From Flavobacteriaceae bacterium (GTDB lineage Bacteria; Bacteroidota; Bacteroidia; Flavobacteriales; Weeksellaceae), in the NCBI GenBank assembly GCA_004359435.1, contig PTET01000001.1, positions 270,307 to 334,306 of the forward strand: DNA of 64,000 bases, written 5' to 3'. Each line of letters starts with the position of its first letter. Position 1 is the stretch's first letter. Below, piece by piece: positions 17,765 through 26,924 of this stretch. The translations under genes and the position numbers were made by a program. The notes beneath the pieces were generated by a model. It was given only the letters and a program-made list of their open reading frames with translations. It made no database searches and was not told the origin of the DNA.

Positions 17765-20700
17765 TTATCCTACGATATTGATGATTTTTCCAGGAACAAT
17801 GATGATTTTTTTGGGTGAATTTCCTCCCAGTTGTTTGAGGGTACGCTCGTCTTGAAGCACAATTTCTTCTATTTCTTCTTTGGACAAATCCAGTGAAAGA
17901 TTGAGTGTAAAACGGGTTTTTCCGTTGAAAGAAACGGGATATTCTCTCTGTTTTTCTACCAAATATTTTTCTTCAAATTTGGGAAAAGAAACCCGAGAGA
18001 TGGATTCTTTGTGTCCAAGTTGAAACCACAATTCTTCTGCGATGTGTGGTGCATAAGGGGAAATCAGAACCGCAAGAGGCTCCAAGATGGCTCTGTGGTG
18101 GCATCTTTGCTGTTGCAATTCGTTCACACAAATCATAAACTGGGCAACCGAGGTGTTGAAAGAGAAATTCTCTATGTCTTCGGTGACTTTTTTGATGGTT
18201 TTGTGTAGGGTTTTGTACATCTCAGCTGTTGGTTCTTCACCTGAAACAATGCTTCCGTTTTGGTCGAAATACAATCTCCACAATTTTTTTAGGAATCCAA
18301 AAACCCCAGAAATCCCAGCGGTGTTCCATGGTTTGGCCTGTTCTAGCGGCCCCAAAAACATTTCGTACAAACGCAAGGTGTCGGCTCCATAGTCATTGCA
18401 AATGTCGTCTGGGTTTACCACATTGTATTTGGATTTGGACATTTTTTCTACCTCTCTTCCTACGATGTATTTTCCGTCTTCTAAGATGAACTCCGCATTT
18501 TTGTAATCGGAGTACAAAGGATGAGCTTTGAATTTTTCGATATTCAACTCATTGTTTACCTCGTTGATGCAGGATAAGTCTACGTGGATGGGATGTACGT
18601 TTTTTCCCTCTATGAGTCCTTTTGAATAAAGGGTTTTGGAGTCTTCACTTCTATATACAAAAGCACTCATTCCCAATATCATCCCTTGATTGATGAGTTT
18701 TTTGAACGGTTCTTCTGTTGGTGCAAAACCTCTGTCTTTCAGAAACTTATTCCAAAAGCGAGAATAGAGCAAATGTCCTGTTGCATGTTCAGACCCACCG
18801 ATGTACAAATCCACATTTTGCCAATACTGTAACGCGTCTTGGCTGGCGAATTCCTCTGGATTTTTTGCATCCATGTATCGCATCCAGTACCAAGAAGAGC
18901 CAGCCCAACCCGGCATGGTGTTCAGTTCCAATGGAAAAATTGTTTCCTCCCCCAACCCCTCCGAAGGAGGGGAGATAAGTTCGTTTGAGACAACTTTGTT
19001 ATTCACTGTATCCCATGCCCAATTCGTGGCATTTCCAAGAGGAGGTTGTCCATCTTCGGTAGGCAAATATTTTTCTACCTCCGGCAAAACGATGGGCAAA
19101 TGTTTCACATCAATCATTTGTGGAAGTCCATCTACATAATACACGGGAAAAGGTTCTCCCCAGTATCTTTGACGTGAAAATACCGCATCGCGAAGGCGAT
19201 AATTCACTTTGGCTTTTCCTGCCCCCAATTTTTCCAGTTCTTCTATGGCTTTTTTCGTTCCAGATTTGTAGTCCAATCCGTTTAGAAAATCCGAATTTAC
19301 CAGCTCGAATCCCTCTTTTGAGGCAAAGGCACAATCCTCCCCCAACCCCTCCGAAGGAGGGGAGCTAAGGCTAAATATATTTTTTATAGGAATACCAAAA
19401 TGCTTGGCAAAAGCGTAATCTCTTTCGTCTCCACAGGGCACCGCCATTACCGCTCCTGTTCCATATCCAGCCAGTACATAGTCTCCAATCCAAATGGGAA
19501 TGGCATTTCCAGTAAAGGGATGTTTTGCATAGGCGCCTGTAAATACGCCAGAGATGGTTTTTACATCAGCCATTCTTTCTCTTTCGGAGCGTTTTGCAGT
19601 GGCTTCAATATAGTCGTTCACCGCTTGTTTTTGCTCAGGGCTTGTAATCTCTGCCACCAATTCGTGCTCAGGGGCTAGAGTCATAAAGGTTACTCCAAAA
19701 ATGGTGTCTGGGCGGGTGGTGAAGACTTCAATCCCCTCCCCAACCCTCCCCGAAGGGGAGGGAGTAGAAGAAACTGGAAGAGATTCTCTTGACTTCAATT
19801 CAAGCTCTATTTTATTTAAAACTTCTGATATTTTTTTGTTTACTTCTTCATTAGAAAAACGAATTACTTTAAAATCGTGTTTTTGTTCTAATTCTAAAGT
19901 TCTTTCCTTATCAAGTTCAATTTGTTCTTTTGAATTGTGATATTCACCATCTACTTCAATTATCAATCTTTTTTCCAAACAAACAAAATCAACAATATAT
20001 CTTCCAATCAAATGCTGTCTTCTAAAACGGACATCCAATCTTTCTCTACGTAAATTATCCCAGAGAATGGCTTCCGACAATGTTGGTTCTTTTCGCATTT
20101 TCTTAGCATGAAGAAGTAAATCTTTAGCTATTGAAGTGTCACCTGTTAAATATTTTGGATCCGATATTAAAGAAGTTTCTTCTCCCCCTCCTTGGGAGGG
20201 GGTTGGGGTGAGGATCTCAAACCTTACACTAGCCCCAACACTTTTCCCAATCCAGTTTTCTTGAGAATCTTTCAGAGACTGGGTCCAATCCAGTTCTTTG
20301 AGGCCATCCAATAATCTTTGGGCATAGGCGGAAATTCGCATCGACCATTGGGTCATTTTTTTTCGAACCACGGGATGTCCGCCACGCTCGGAAACTCCGT
20401 TTACAATTTCGTCATTGGCAAGCACGGTTCCAAGGGCTGGACACCAGTTTACCTCTGTTTCTGCCAAATAAGTGAGTCTGTATTGCAGCAGAATTTTTTG
20501 TTTTTCCCCTTCAGAGAACCTGTTCCACTGTTCTGCGGAAAAAATCTCTATGTTTGGGTCGCAGGCAGCATTTACTTGGGCATTTCCTTGTTTTTCAAAA
20601 ATGGAAACCAAAGTTGTTATGTCTTCTGCTTTGTCTGTGTCCTTATTATACCATGAGGCAAAAAGCTGAACAAAAATCCACTGGGTATGTTTGTAATAGT

Positions 20701-21088
20701 CTGGACTGGAGGTTCTTACTTCCTTTTCCCAATCAAAAGAAAAACCGATTTTGTCTAGCTGTTCTCTGTATCTGGCAATGTTTTCCGCTGTGGTTTTTTC
20801 TGGATGTTGCCCTGTTTGGATGGCATATTGTTCTGCAGGAAGCCCGAAAGAATCATATCCCATGGGGTGCAAAACATTGAATCCTTGGTGTCTTTTGTAT
20901 CTGGCAACAATGTCCGAGGCGATGTATCCTAGAGGATGTCCCACATGCAAACCCGCTCCAGAGGGGTAAGGGAACATGTCTAGCACATAATATTTGGGCA
21001 AACCAGACCCAGAGAGGGTTTCAAAAGTTTGGTTTTCTTTCCAGTGTTTTTGCCATTTGGCTTCGATGTCTGTGGGACGATATTCCAT
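17765..21088 (-). CDS. leuS: Leucine--tRNA ligase with in-frame repeat and DUF559 insertions (1107 aa)
   Basis: MEYRPTDIEAKWQKHWKEN...PYPSGAGLHVGHPLGYIASDI (HIGH-like), KMSKSKYNVVNPDD (KMSKS), FTTRPDTIFGVTFM editing motif. Length is inflated by insertions at SPPSEGLGEE (x2) and LTPTPSQGGGEE...DUF559...TPSPSGRVGEG. Confidence 0.95.
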   Translation of the reverse strand: MEYRPTDIEAKWQKHWKENQTFETLSGSGLPKYYVLDMFPYPSGAGLHVGHPLGYIASDIVARYKRHQGFNVLHPMGYDSFGLPAEQYAIQTGQHPEKTTAENIARYREQLDKIGFSFDWEKEVRTSSPDYYKHTQWIFVQLFASWYNKDTDKAEDITTLVSIFEKQGNAQVNAACDPNIEIFSAEQWNRFSEGEKQKILLQYRLTYLAETEVNWCPALGTVLANDEIVNGVSERGGHPVVRKKMTQWSMRISAYAQRLLDGLKELDWTQSLKDSQENWIGKSVGASVRFEILTPTPSQGGGEETSLISDPKYLTGDTSIAKDLLLHAKKMRKEPTLSEAILWDNLRRERLDVRFRRQHLIGRYIVDFVCLEKRLIIEVDGEYHNSKEQIELDKERTLELEQKHDFKVIRFSNEEVNKKISEVLNKIELELKSRESLPVSSTPSPSGRVGEGIEVFTTRPDTIFGVTFMTLAPEHELVAEITSPEQKQAVNDYIEATAKRSERERMADVKTISGVFTGAYAKHPFTGNAIPIWIGDYVLAGYGTGAVMAVPCGDERDYAFAKHFGIPIKNIFSLSSPPSEGLGEDCAFASKEGFELVNSDFLNGLDYKSGTKKAIEELEKLGAGKAKVNYRLRDAVFSRQRYWGEPFPVYYVDGLPQMIDVKHLPIVLPEVEKYLPTEDGQPPLGNATNWAWDTVNNKVVSNELISPPSEGLGEETIFPLELNTMPGWAGSSWYWMRYMDAKNPEEFASQDALQYWQNVDLYIGGSEHATGHLLYSRFWNKFLKDRGFAPTEEPFKKLINQGMILGMSAFVYRSEDSKTLYSKGLIEGKNVHPIHVDLSCINEVNNELNIEKFKAHPLYSDYKNAEFILEDGKYIVGREVEKMSKSKYNVVNPDDICNDYGADTLRLYEMFLGPLEQAKPWNTAGISGVFGFLKKLWRLYFDQNGSIVSGEEPTAEMYKTLHKTIKKVTEDIENFSFNTSVAQFMICVNELQQQRCHHRAILEPLAVLISPYAPHIAEELWFQLGHKESISRVSFPKFEEKYLVEKQREYPVSFNGKTRFTLNLSLDLSKEEIEEIVLQDERTLKQLGGNSPKKIIIVPGKIINIVG
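18945..18979 (+). repeat. GC-rich palindromic repeat copy R1 (inside leuS)
   Basis: tcctcccccaacccctccgaaggaggggagataag; core CCCCTCC-GAA-GGAGGGG. Confidence 0.9.
19335..19369 (+). repeat. GC-rich palindromic repeat copy R2 (inside leuS)
   Basis: tcctcccccaacccctccgaaggaggggagctaag; 34/35 identical to R1, same orientation and reading frame. Confidence 0.9.
19732..19770 (+). repeat. GC-rich palindromic repeat copy R3 (left boundary of DUF559 insertion)
   Basis: tcccctccccaaccctccccgaaggggagggagtagaag; core CCCTCCCC-GAA-GGGGAGGG. Confidence 0.88.
20182..20215 (-). repeat. GC-rich palindromic repeat copy R4 (right boundary of DUF559 insertion, inverted)
   Basis: ctccccctccttgggagggggttggggtgagga; reverse complement tcctcaccccaaccccctcccaaggaggggg matches the R1/R2 pattern, i.e. 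inverted relative to R3. Confidence 0.85.
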
Positions 21089-21302
21089 AGGGATTATTTA
21101 GGTGTACAAATTTACGAAAAAAACTTAGTTTGAAAGTCTAGGCAGGGCTTGGCGCATAAAAAAGTAACTAAAAAACGATAAACTATAATCTTTATGCTTT
21201 TTTTGTGATTTTTTAGAATAATTCAAACTAAAATTTGTAATTTTAATATGATCTTTGTGTTCGGTTTGAACGGTGTAAAGCATCAAACCTGTAATAAATA
21301 TA

Positions 21303-21845
21303 ATGATGATGAAAAATTCAATTTTTATACTTTGTCTGGCTTTGTTTTCTGCTGGAGTTCAGGCGCAAGTTGCCATAGGAAAATCTGATGTAAACGGAAG
21401 TGCTACAATCTTAGATTTTGCCGAAGGCACTACCTCTGGAATAATTCTTCCTCGTGTGGAAAGTCTTCCACCAAGTGTTGGAGGTACTTTTGTTTATGAT
21501 GCCACAGATTTAAAAGTAAAAGTATATGGAAAGGTTTTGGATGAAAACGGAAATCCGGTTTCAACCAGTTGGATAGCGCTTACAGATACTCAAGGGGAAT
21601 TTGATTCTGCCATTCAAGATGATTTTGATGAAAAGCACGAAGGATCTATCATAGGGGCATCAAACTCTTCCAAAGAAGGGGTTTTGGTTTTAGAGTCATC
21701 AAACAAAGCTATGATTTTGCCTAAAATCGCTAATCCAGAGGTGAATGTAAAATCGCCAGAAGCGGGTATGATGTGCTACGATACAGTTACCAAAAATCTC
21801 TTGGTTTACAACGGAAAAGAGTGGTATTCTTGGAGTATAGACTAA
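21303..21845 (+). CDS. Secreted protein with two related repeats (unknown function)
   Basis: Signal peptide MMMKNSIFILCLALFSAGVQAQ; repeats ILPRVESLPPSVGGTFVYDATDLKVKVYGK and ILPKIANPEVNVKSPEAGMMCYDTVTKNLLVYNGKEW. Confidence 0.6.
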   Translation: MMMKNSIFILCLALFSAGVQAQVAIGKSDVNGSATILDFAEGTTSGIILPRVESLPPSVGGTFVYDATDLKVKVYGKVLDENGNPVSTSWIALTDTQGEFDSAIQDDFDEKHEGSIIGASNSSKEGVLVLESSNKAMILPKIANPEVNVKSPEAGMMCYDTVTKNLLVYNGKEWYSWSID

Positions 21846-21856
21846 GAATCTTCTTG

Positions 21857-22312
21857 TCAAATGCTTCTTTTGAGAGCCATACAATAACCTAGGTGTAAAG
21901 ATTCATGCACTAGGTTAAAAGAGATCGCATCTGTGATGTTTTCTAGTTTTGATCCAAAGCTGGTTGCATAGGGAACATAACTTACAAATCTACCTGCTTT
22001 TAAGTCATTTTCTAGCTTGTCTGCAGTTGATACCAGCAATTCTTTTAGGTAATCAACATCATTTTTGCTGATTCTTTGGTTGGGTTTGCTTCCTTTTTTA
22101 TAGGCCAAAACATATTCTTCTGATACGTACATTTCAAGGGAAGAAAGTTTGTAACACAAAAGTTGCTGAGTAACCACGCTGTGAGCAATATTCCAAAAAA
22201 TAGAATTGTTGTATCCCGAAGGAATTTTAGAGAGCGCATGCAAATCTAGTTGGTTTAAATAATTTAGATAATGTGAGCGGGTGGTTCTTAAAAGGTCTAG
22301 AGAATTTTGCAT
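21857..22312 (-). CDS. DinB-like family protein
   Basis: 151 aa helical; NIAHSVVTQQLLCYKLS and HESLHLGYCMALKR pattern of DinB/YfiT-type bundles. Confidence 0.65.
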   Translation of the reverse strand: MQNSLDLLRTTRSHYLNYLNQLDLHALSKIPSGYNNSIFWNIAHSVVTQQLLCYKLSSLEMYVSEEYVLAYKKGSKPNQRISKNDVDYLKELLVSTADKLENDLKAGRFVSYVPYATSFGSKLENITDAISFNLVHESLHLGYCMALKRSI

Positions 22313-22416
22313 GGAATAAAAATTGATTGAATCTGAAAATTAATAAATTTCAAACCAAAGACAAACAAAGAGTATAAAATAATTTGTTTTGTATCTTTAC
22401 CGAAAATAACACAAAA

Positions 22417-23517
22417 ATGGCTTTGCAAAAATTAGAGGTACAACAATTGTTGGAAGAATTAGAGCTCACCCCAATGGTGAAAAATATTCAAATTTTTGAC
22501 AATGAAGTTCAGTTAGACTTAGAAGTAAAGTCACCAGCGTTGCATCAGAAGAAAAAGTTTGAGGAGGCCATTTCTCAGGCTTTTCAAGATAAGTTTGGCC
22601 CTGAAGTTTCAACCAAATTGCACTTTGTGGTAGAAGCCAAAGAGAGTCTACCTCCCATTGCTGGAAAAGCCATCCCAGGTGTTAAGCATATTATCGCGAT
22701 TTCTTCTGGAAAAGGAGGAGTGGGAAAATCTACCGTTACCTCTAATTTGGCGGTGAGCCTACAAAAAATGGGCTTTAAAGTAGGGGTTTTGGATGCGGAT
22801 ATTCACGGACCTTCTATGCCTATTATGTTCGATATCGAAGATCAAAAGCCAAGGCAAATTCATATTGAGGGTAAATCTAAAATGCAACCTATTGAGAGTT
22901 ATGGCATCAAAATTTTGTCCATAGGATTTTTTACCGACGCAAATCAAGCCATTGTTTGGAGAGGCCCTATGGCTGGAAAAGCTTTGCATCAAATGATTCA
23001 TGACGCCCACTGGGGAGAACTAGATTTCTTGCTTTTGGACCTCCCTCCAGGAACCGGAGATATTCACCTTTCATTGGTGCAACAAATACCAATTACCGCA
23101 ACGGTAATTGTTTCAACACCTCAAAACGTGGCCATGGCCGATGTAAAAAGAGGGGTAAACATGTTTTCTCTGGATAGCATCAATGTTCCTATCCTTGGGA
23201 TTATCGAAAACATGGCCTATTTTACACCCCTTGAACTTCCTCAGAACAAGTATTATATTTTCGGTGAAAGCGGGGCCAAACATATGGCAGGGCAATTAAA
23301 TATTCCATTTTTGGGAGAAATCCCATTGGTACAAGGCATTCGAGAGTCAAGCGATGTGGGTAGGCCAATTTGTTTGCAAGAAGAAAATCCCGTTACTTTG
23401 GCTTATCATCAAATCACCCAAAACATGATTGAAAGTTTGGGAAAAAGAAATAAAAATTTGCCTCCAACCGAGGTTGTTAGAATTACCACCATGGCTGGTT
23501 GTTCGCCTAAGAAATAA
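22417..23517 (+). CDS. Mrp/NBP35 family Fe-S carrier ATPase
   Basis: IIAISSGKGGVGKSTVTSNLAVSL, DADIHGPSMP, LLLDLPPGTGDIHLSL. Start at 22417. Confidence 0.94.
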   Translation: MALQKLEVQQLLEELELTPMVKNIQIFDNEVQLDLEVKSPALHQKKKFEEAISQAFQDKFGPEVSTKLHFVVEAKESLPPIAGKAIPGVKHIIAISSGKGGVGKSTVTSNLAVSLQKMGFKVGVLDADIHGPSMPIMFDIEDQKPRQIHIEGKSKMQPIESYGIKILSIGFFTDANQAIVWRGPMAGKALHQMIHDAHWGELDFLLLDLPPGTGDIHLSLVQQIPITATVIVSTPQNVAMADVKRGVNMFSLDSINVPILGIIENMAYFTPLELPQNKYYIFGESGAKHMAGQLNIPFLGEIPLVQGIRESSDVGRPICLQEENPVTLAYHQITQNMIESLGKRNKNLPPTEVVRITTMAGCSPKK

Positions 23518-23522
23518 ATAAG

Positions 23523-23753
23523 ATGCAAGAAAAAATACAAAAAATAGAACAGGCGCTTTTGGAAATTAGACCTTTTCTGAAATCTGATGGTGGAGACATA
23601 GAGTTTGTTTCCCTAGAGAATGATATAGTTACCGTTCGGCTACTTGGCGCTTGCACAGGCTGTTCTGTTAACGAATCTACCCTAAAATTGGGTGTAGAAA
23701 ATACCATCAAAAAATATCTACCCGAAATCAAAGAGGTAATCAATTTGGCTTAA
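23523..23753 (+). CDS. NifU C-terminal domain protein (Fe-S scaffold/carrier)
   Basis: IRPFLKSDGGDIEFVSLENDIVTVRLLGACTGCSVNESTLKLGVE with CxxC. Confidence 0.92.
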   Translation: MQEKIQKIEQALLEIRPFLKSDGGDIEFVSLENDIVTVRLLGACTGCSVNESTLKLGVENTIKKYLPEIKEVINLA

Positions 23754-23760
23754 ACCTACT

Positions 23761-25362
23761 TTAGGGTAAAGCCTGAATCTGCTGCTCTTTGGGATATTTG
23801 ATTTCGTACTGGTTGTACAAAATCACTTGTTTTCCACTTCCTATGGTTTGAACCCATGAGAGTTTACCAAGGCTGGCGTCAAATTCTGCTCCCCCCGTTG
23901 GAACCTTGTTTTCTACGATAATGCTTCCCTCTTTTGAAACCGGAACACGGTCTACAATCTCTATGTTGATGGGTCTGTTTTTCTGGTTGGTGATTTTAAT
24001 CTCCCACTGATAAAGTGTGTTTTCTTTGTTAGAAGTTAGCCCTGAAGATTTTTTGCTTCCCGCCAAATTGGTATATTCAACCATAATGTTGTCGTCTTTT
24101 CCAAGGGAAATTTCAGAAAAAGTTGCAGATTGCTCTAGGTTTAATTTGCCCACATAACTTTGTTGGTAATAAACCGAGGCTTCTCCTGGAAGAACATTCA
24201 GTTGAGCAAAGTTTTCGATTTTTGCCGTTAAATAGGCCTTTTTGTCTTGATAGGGTAGGGCTTTGTACTGGTAAGTAGCAGGTACGCTTTGAGAATGGAA
24301 AACCACATCCATGTTTTTGACTCCATTTTCCACGGTAAAAGGCGAACTGAGTTGGTACTCAAAAAAGCTGGATCCATCGCTGTAATCTGCCTGTGGAGCA
24401 GAGGCCACCATTTCTTTATATTCATTACCATCTTCTTTCTTCAAACTCGACATTTCCATCACAGCATTTTTTTTAACCGTCTTAACCTTTTCTGATTCTG
24501 AATAAAAATCATTATCTTCAGATCTAAAGTTTAACGGAAAAGGAGAAAAATTGGGTAAATTTTGGTTTACCGATGGATTGGCAGAAGAGAAAATCAGCTT
24601 TACATCTTTCCAATCTTCTCCTGTATTTTGAGATATTTTGGCCTGATAATTTAGAGTTAATGGCTGACCAATGTCTTCTACTTTAATCTGGTATTTGGGC
24701 GACCAAAAGGCCTGTCTTGTAAAATAGGTGATTTCTAGTTTTGCGTTTGCTAGATCTGTATCACTTTGGGTGGTTATCTCTATGCCAGAGGTAGGTTTTT
24801 CAGAACTTTGGTTGGTTCTAATCTGCTGGTTTAATTTCTCTAACTCTTTTTGTTTGGCGTTGATTTCAAACTGCAAGGCGACTTTTGCTTCTTTTACTTT
24901 TTTGATGTTTTCTCTAAAATTCTGTTCAATTTTAGCCAGTTCCAAAGAGGAAATAGGTTCGTCTTTACCTGTTACCACTTTGTTGGAAGTCAAAAAAGAT
25001 TCCCATTCTACAAGCGATTCCATGTTTGCATTTTGCAGCGCGATACTTTTTTCTAACTTTTCTTTCTCATCAAGGAGAATTTGGCTGGCTGTTGAACTGG
25101 CTTGGCCTTTGAGCCAATTGGCCCTGTGCTCTACACCGGTAATGGTAAAATCTCCATATCCTTTTACAGAAATGCTGTTTGGGTCTACATCATAAGGGAG
25201 ATTTGGGATAGAAAGAGTAGTTCTACCATTTTCAATTTTAACCCAAGCAGTTCTTTTGATCATCGCACCAGAGCGATACAAAACAACCTGAGTTACTTTG
25301 CTTTCACTAGCCAAAAGTAAAGCTGAACAAAAAAGCAGTAAACAAGATAGAAATGATTTCAT
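23761..25362 (-). CDS. DUF4139/DUF4140 (MuiA-like) family protein
   Basis: VTQVVLYRSGAMIKRTAWVKIENGRTTLSIPNLPYDVDPNSISVKG; signal peptide. Confidence 0.75.
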   Translation of the reverse strand: MKSFLSCLLLFCSALLLASESKVTQVVLYRSGAMIKRTAWVKIENGRTTLSIPNLPYDVDPNSISVKGYGDFTITGVEHRANWLKGQASSTASQILLDEKEKLEKSIALQNANMESLVEWESFLTSNKVVTGKDEPISSLELAKIEQNFRENIKKVKEAKVALQFEINAKQKELEKLNQQIRTNQSSEKPTSGIEITTQSDTDLANAKLEITYFTRQAFWSPKYQIKVEDIGQPLTLNYQAKISQNTGEDWKDVKLIFSSANPSVNQNLPNFSPFPLNFRSEDNDFYSESEKVKTVKKNAVMEMSSLKKEDGNEYKEMVASAPQADYSDGSSFFEYQLSSPFTVENGVKNMDVVFHSQSVPATYQYKALPYQDKKAYLTAKIENFAQLNVLPGEASVYYQQSYVGKLNLEQSATFSEISLGKDDNIMVEYTNLAGSKKSSGLTSNKENTLYQWEIKITNQKNRPINIEIVDRVPVSKEGSIIVENKVPTGGAEFDASLGKLSWVQTIGSGKQVILYNQYEIKYPKEQQIQALP

Positions 25363-25398
25363 GGGTTGTATTTTATAAAGATTAAAGCTGTTTCGAGC

Positions 25399-26196
25399 TT
25401 ATTTGTAGAATTTAAGTGGCTCTACTAAATTTTTGTATTCTTCCAAATCTGCTTTGAGCGAACCTACCAAAATATCTGCTTTCACCTGAATGGGCACCAA
25501 ATTGCTGTCTTCACTAACATAAATGGTTAAACTCTCTTTCTCTTTGAAAATTCTCCCTGCTTGTACAAGTGGTTTGAGGGCAATGCATTTGATTTTTCCA
25601 AATTTGGTTTCTTTTACAACCCCTTTGGCTGTAATTTTCACTTTGAAGGGGTAAATTTCTTCGTCTAAGAAAATATCCATATCAACAGAATCCCCGACTT
25701 TCTTTTTGGAAAAGTCTTGGTTTCTAAGGTAGTAAAGAGATGAAAGCATGTCTTGAATCTTTGCATGCACTTTGTAACTTTTATTGGTTCCGTTTTTTTT
25801 GTCACTTACCGTAGCGCTATTTTTGGCATGGTTAAAATAGGTTACTTGGTTTTTGGTGTAACCTCCTTCATTGATGTTTCTAACGCTTTTAGAAGGAATC
25901 CCCGTGGCTTTGTTGATATAGCTTTCGTAGTGATCTTCTACCTTGAAGAAAGAACTAACTACACCGGTGCTGTATCCATATCCTTTGATGTAATGATGAG
26001 GCTCATTGTTATACTTGGCATCGTACACCGTTAAGGTGGCGAAACCAGCATTCATACTCCCGTAATGAAAGCGGTATTTTAAGAATTCACCTGCTTTATA
26101 TCCAAAGGTAGTTTGCTGAGTGTTTATTGAATGTTGTTCAAAAGAGCTAAGTAAGAACAAAGCAAAAACAAAAAGTAGGCTTAAAGAATGTTTCAT
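25399..26196 (-). CDS. DUF3108 domain-containing secreted protein
   Basis: GEFLKYRFHYGSMNAGFATLTV..., KIKCIALKPLVQAGRIFKEKESLTIYVSEDSNLVPIQVKADILVGSLKADLEEYKNL. Confidence 0.75.
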   Translation of the reverse strand: MKHSLSLLFVFALFLLSSFEQHSINTQQTTFGYKAGEFLKYRFHYGSMNAGFATLTVYDAKYNNEPHHYIKGYGYSTGVVSSFFKVEDHYESYINKATGIPSKSVRNINEGGYTKNQVTYFNHAKNSATVSDKKNGTNKSYKVHAKIQDMLSSLYYLRNQDFSKKKVGDSVDMDIFLDEEIYPFKVKITAKGVVKETKFGKIKCIALKPLVQAGRIFKEKESLTIYVSEDSNLVPIQVKADILVGSLKADLEEYKNLVEPLKFYK

Positions 26197-26264
26197 AAAT
26201 TTGGTTTTATTCTCTTGGAGAATGCTTTAGATAAGATAGTACAAAATATTTGCCAAAAAAATAT

Positions 26265-26912
26265 TTAGACTGAAATATTTGTGTTTTTTAATAGGCTCAA
26301 GAATTTTTCTCTAGGTATTTCTTTGGCGCCAATTCTTTCCAAATGAGGGTTGTAAACTTGACAATCGATAAGTGTATATAGGTTTTGGTTACAAAGATGC
26401 CAAAGGGCTATTTTAGAAGTGTTTTTTTCTATACTAAACATGCTTTCACCACAAAAAATTGAACCGACCTCAACTCCATAAAGGCCTCCAACCAGTTCTT
26501 GTTTTTGGTTCCAAACCTCAAAACTATGGGCCCATTGGTGTCTATGAAGTTCAAGATAGGCTTCGATTATTTCAGAGCCAATCCAAGTTCCATGGCCGTC
26601 TTTTCTTTTTGCATTTTTACAGGCCAAAACAACTTCTTTAAAGCAGAGATCTTGAGTTACTTTGTATTTGTTTTGAGAGATTAGTCGCTTGGTATCTTTG
26701 TCTAATTTTAAATCACTTGGGTTTAGCACCATTCTGTTTTCTGGACTAAACCAAGCGATAATTTCCCCAGGATTATACCAAGGGAAAATACCACTTTTGT
26801 AGGCTAATTTCAGTCTTTCTACCTTTAAATCTCCTCCCAAGGCCAGGATTCCATCAGAATTGCTTAGGGAAGGATCTGGAAATTCTAGCTTGTTTGGATT
26901 TAAAAGTACCAA
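26265..26912 (-). CDS. aat: Leucyl/phenylalanyl-tRNA--protein transferase
   Basis: FPDPSLSNSDGILALGGDLKVERLKLAYKSGIFPWYNPGEIIAWFSPENRMVL; GSIFCGESMFS. Confidence 0.95.
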   Translation of the reverse strand: MVLLNPNKLEFPDPSLSNSDGILALGGDLKVERLKLAYKSGIFPWYNPGEIIAWFSPENRMVLNPSDLKLDKDTKRLISQNKYKVTQDLCFKEVVLACKNAKRKDGHGTWIGSEIIEAYLELHRHQWAHSFEVWNQKQELVGGLYGVEVGSIFCGESMFSIEKNTSKIALWHLCNQNLYTLIDCQVYNPHLERIGAKEIPREKFLSLLKNTNISV

Positions 26913-26924
26913 AACCTAGATTGA

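Larger units (their letters stand above)
19732..20215 (-). mobile_element. Candidate mobile element: DUF559 (Vsr-like) nuclease domain bounded by inverted palindromic repeats, inserted in-frame in leuS
   Basis: Encodes LLLHAKKMRKEPTLSEAILWDNLRRERLDVRFRRQHLIGRYIVDFVCLEKRLIIEVDGEYHNSKEQIELDKERTLELEQKHDFKVIRFSNEEV. R3 and R4 sit at the two ends in opposite orientation; LeuRS homology resumes on both sides (VGASVRFEI | EVFTTRPDT). Confidence 0.72.

Noticed and set aside
18945-20215. The leuS palindromes as Rho-independent terminators or a CRISPR array
   Set aside because: They lie inside an intact reading frame, lack T-runs, are irregularly spaced (about 390, 397 and 450 bp) and occur in both orientations; no regular spacers.
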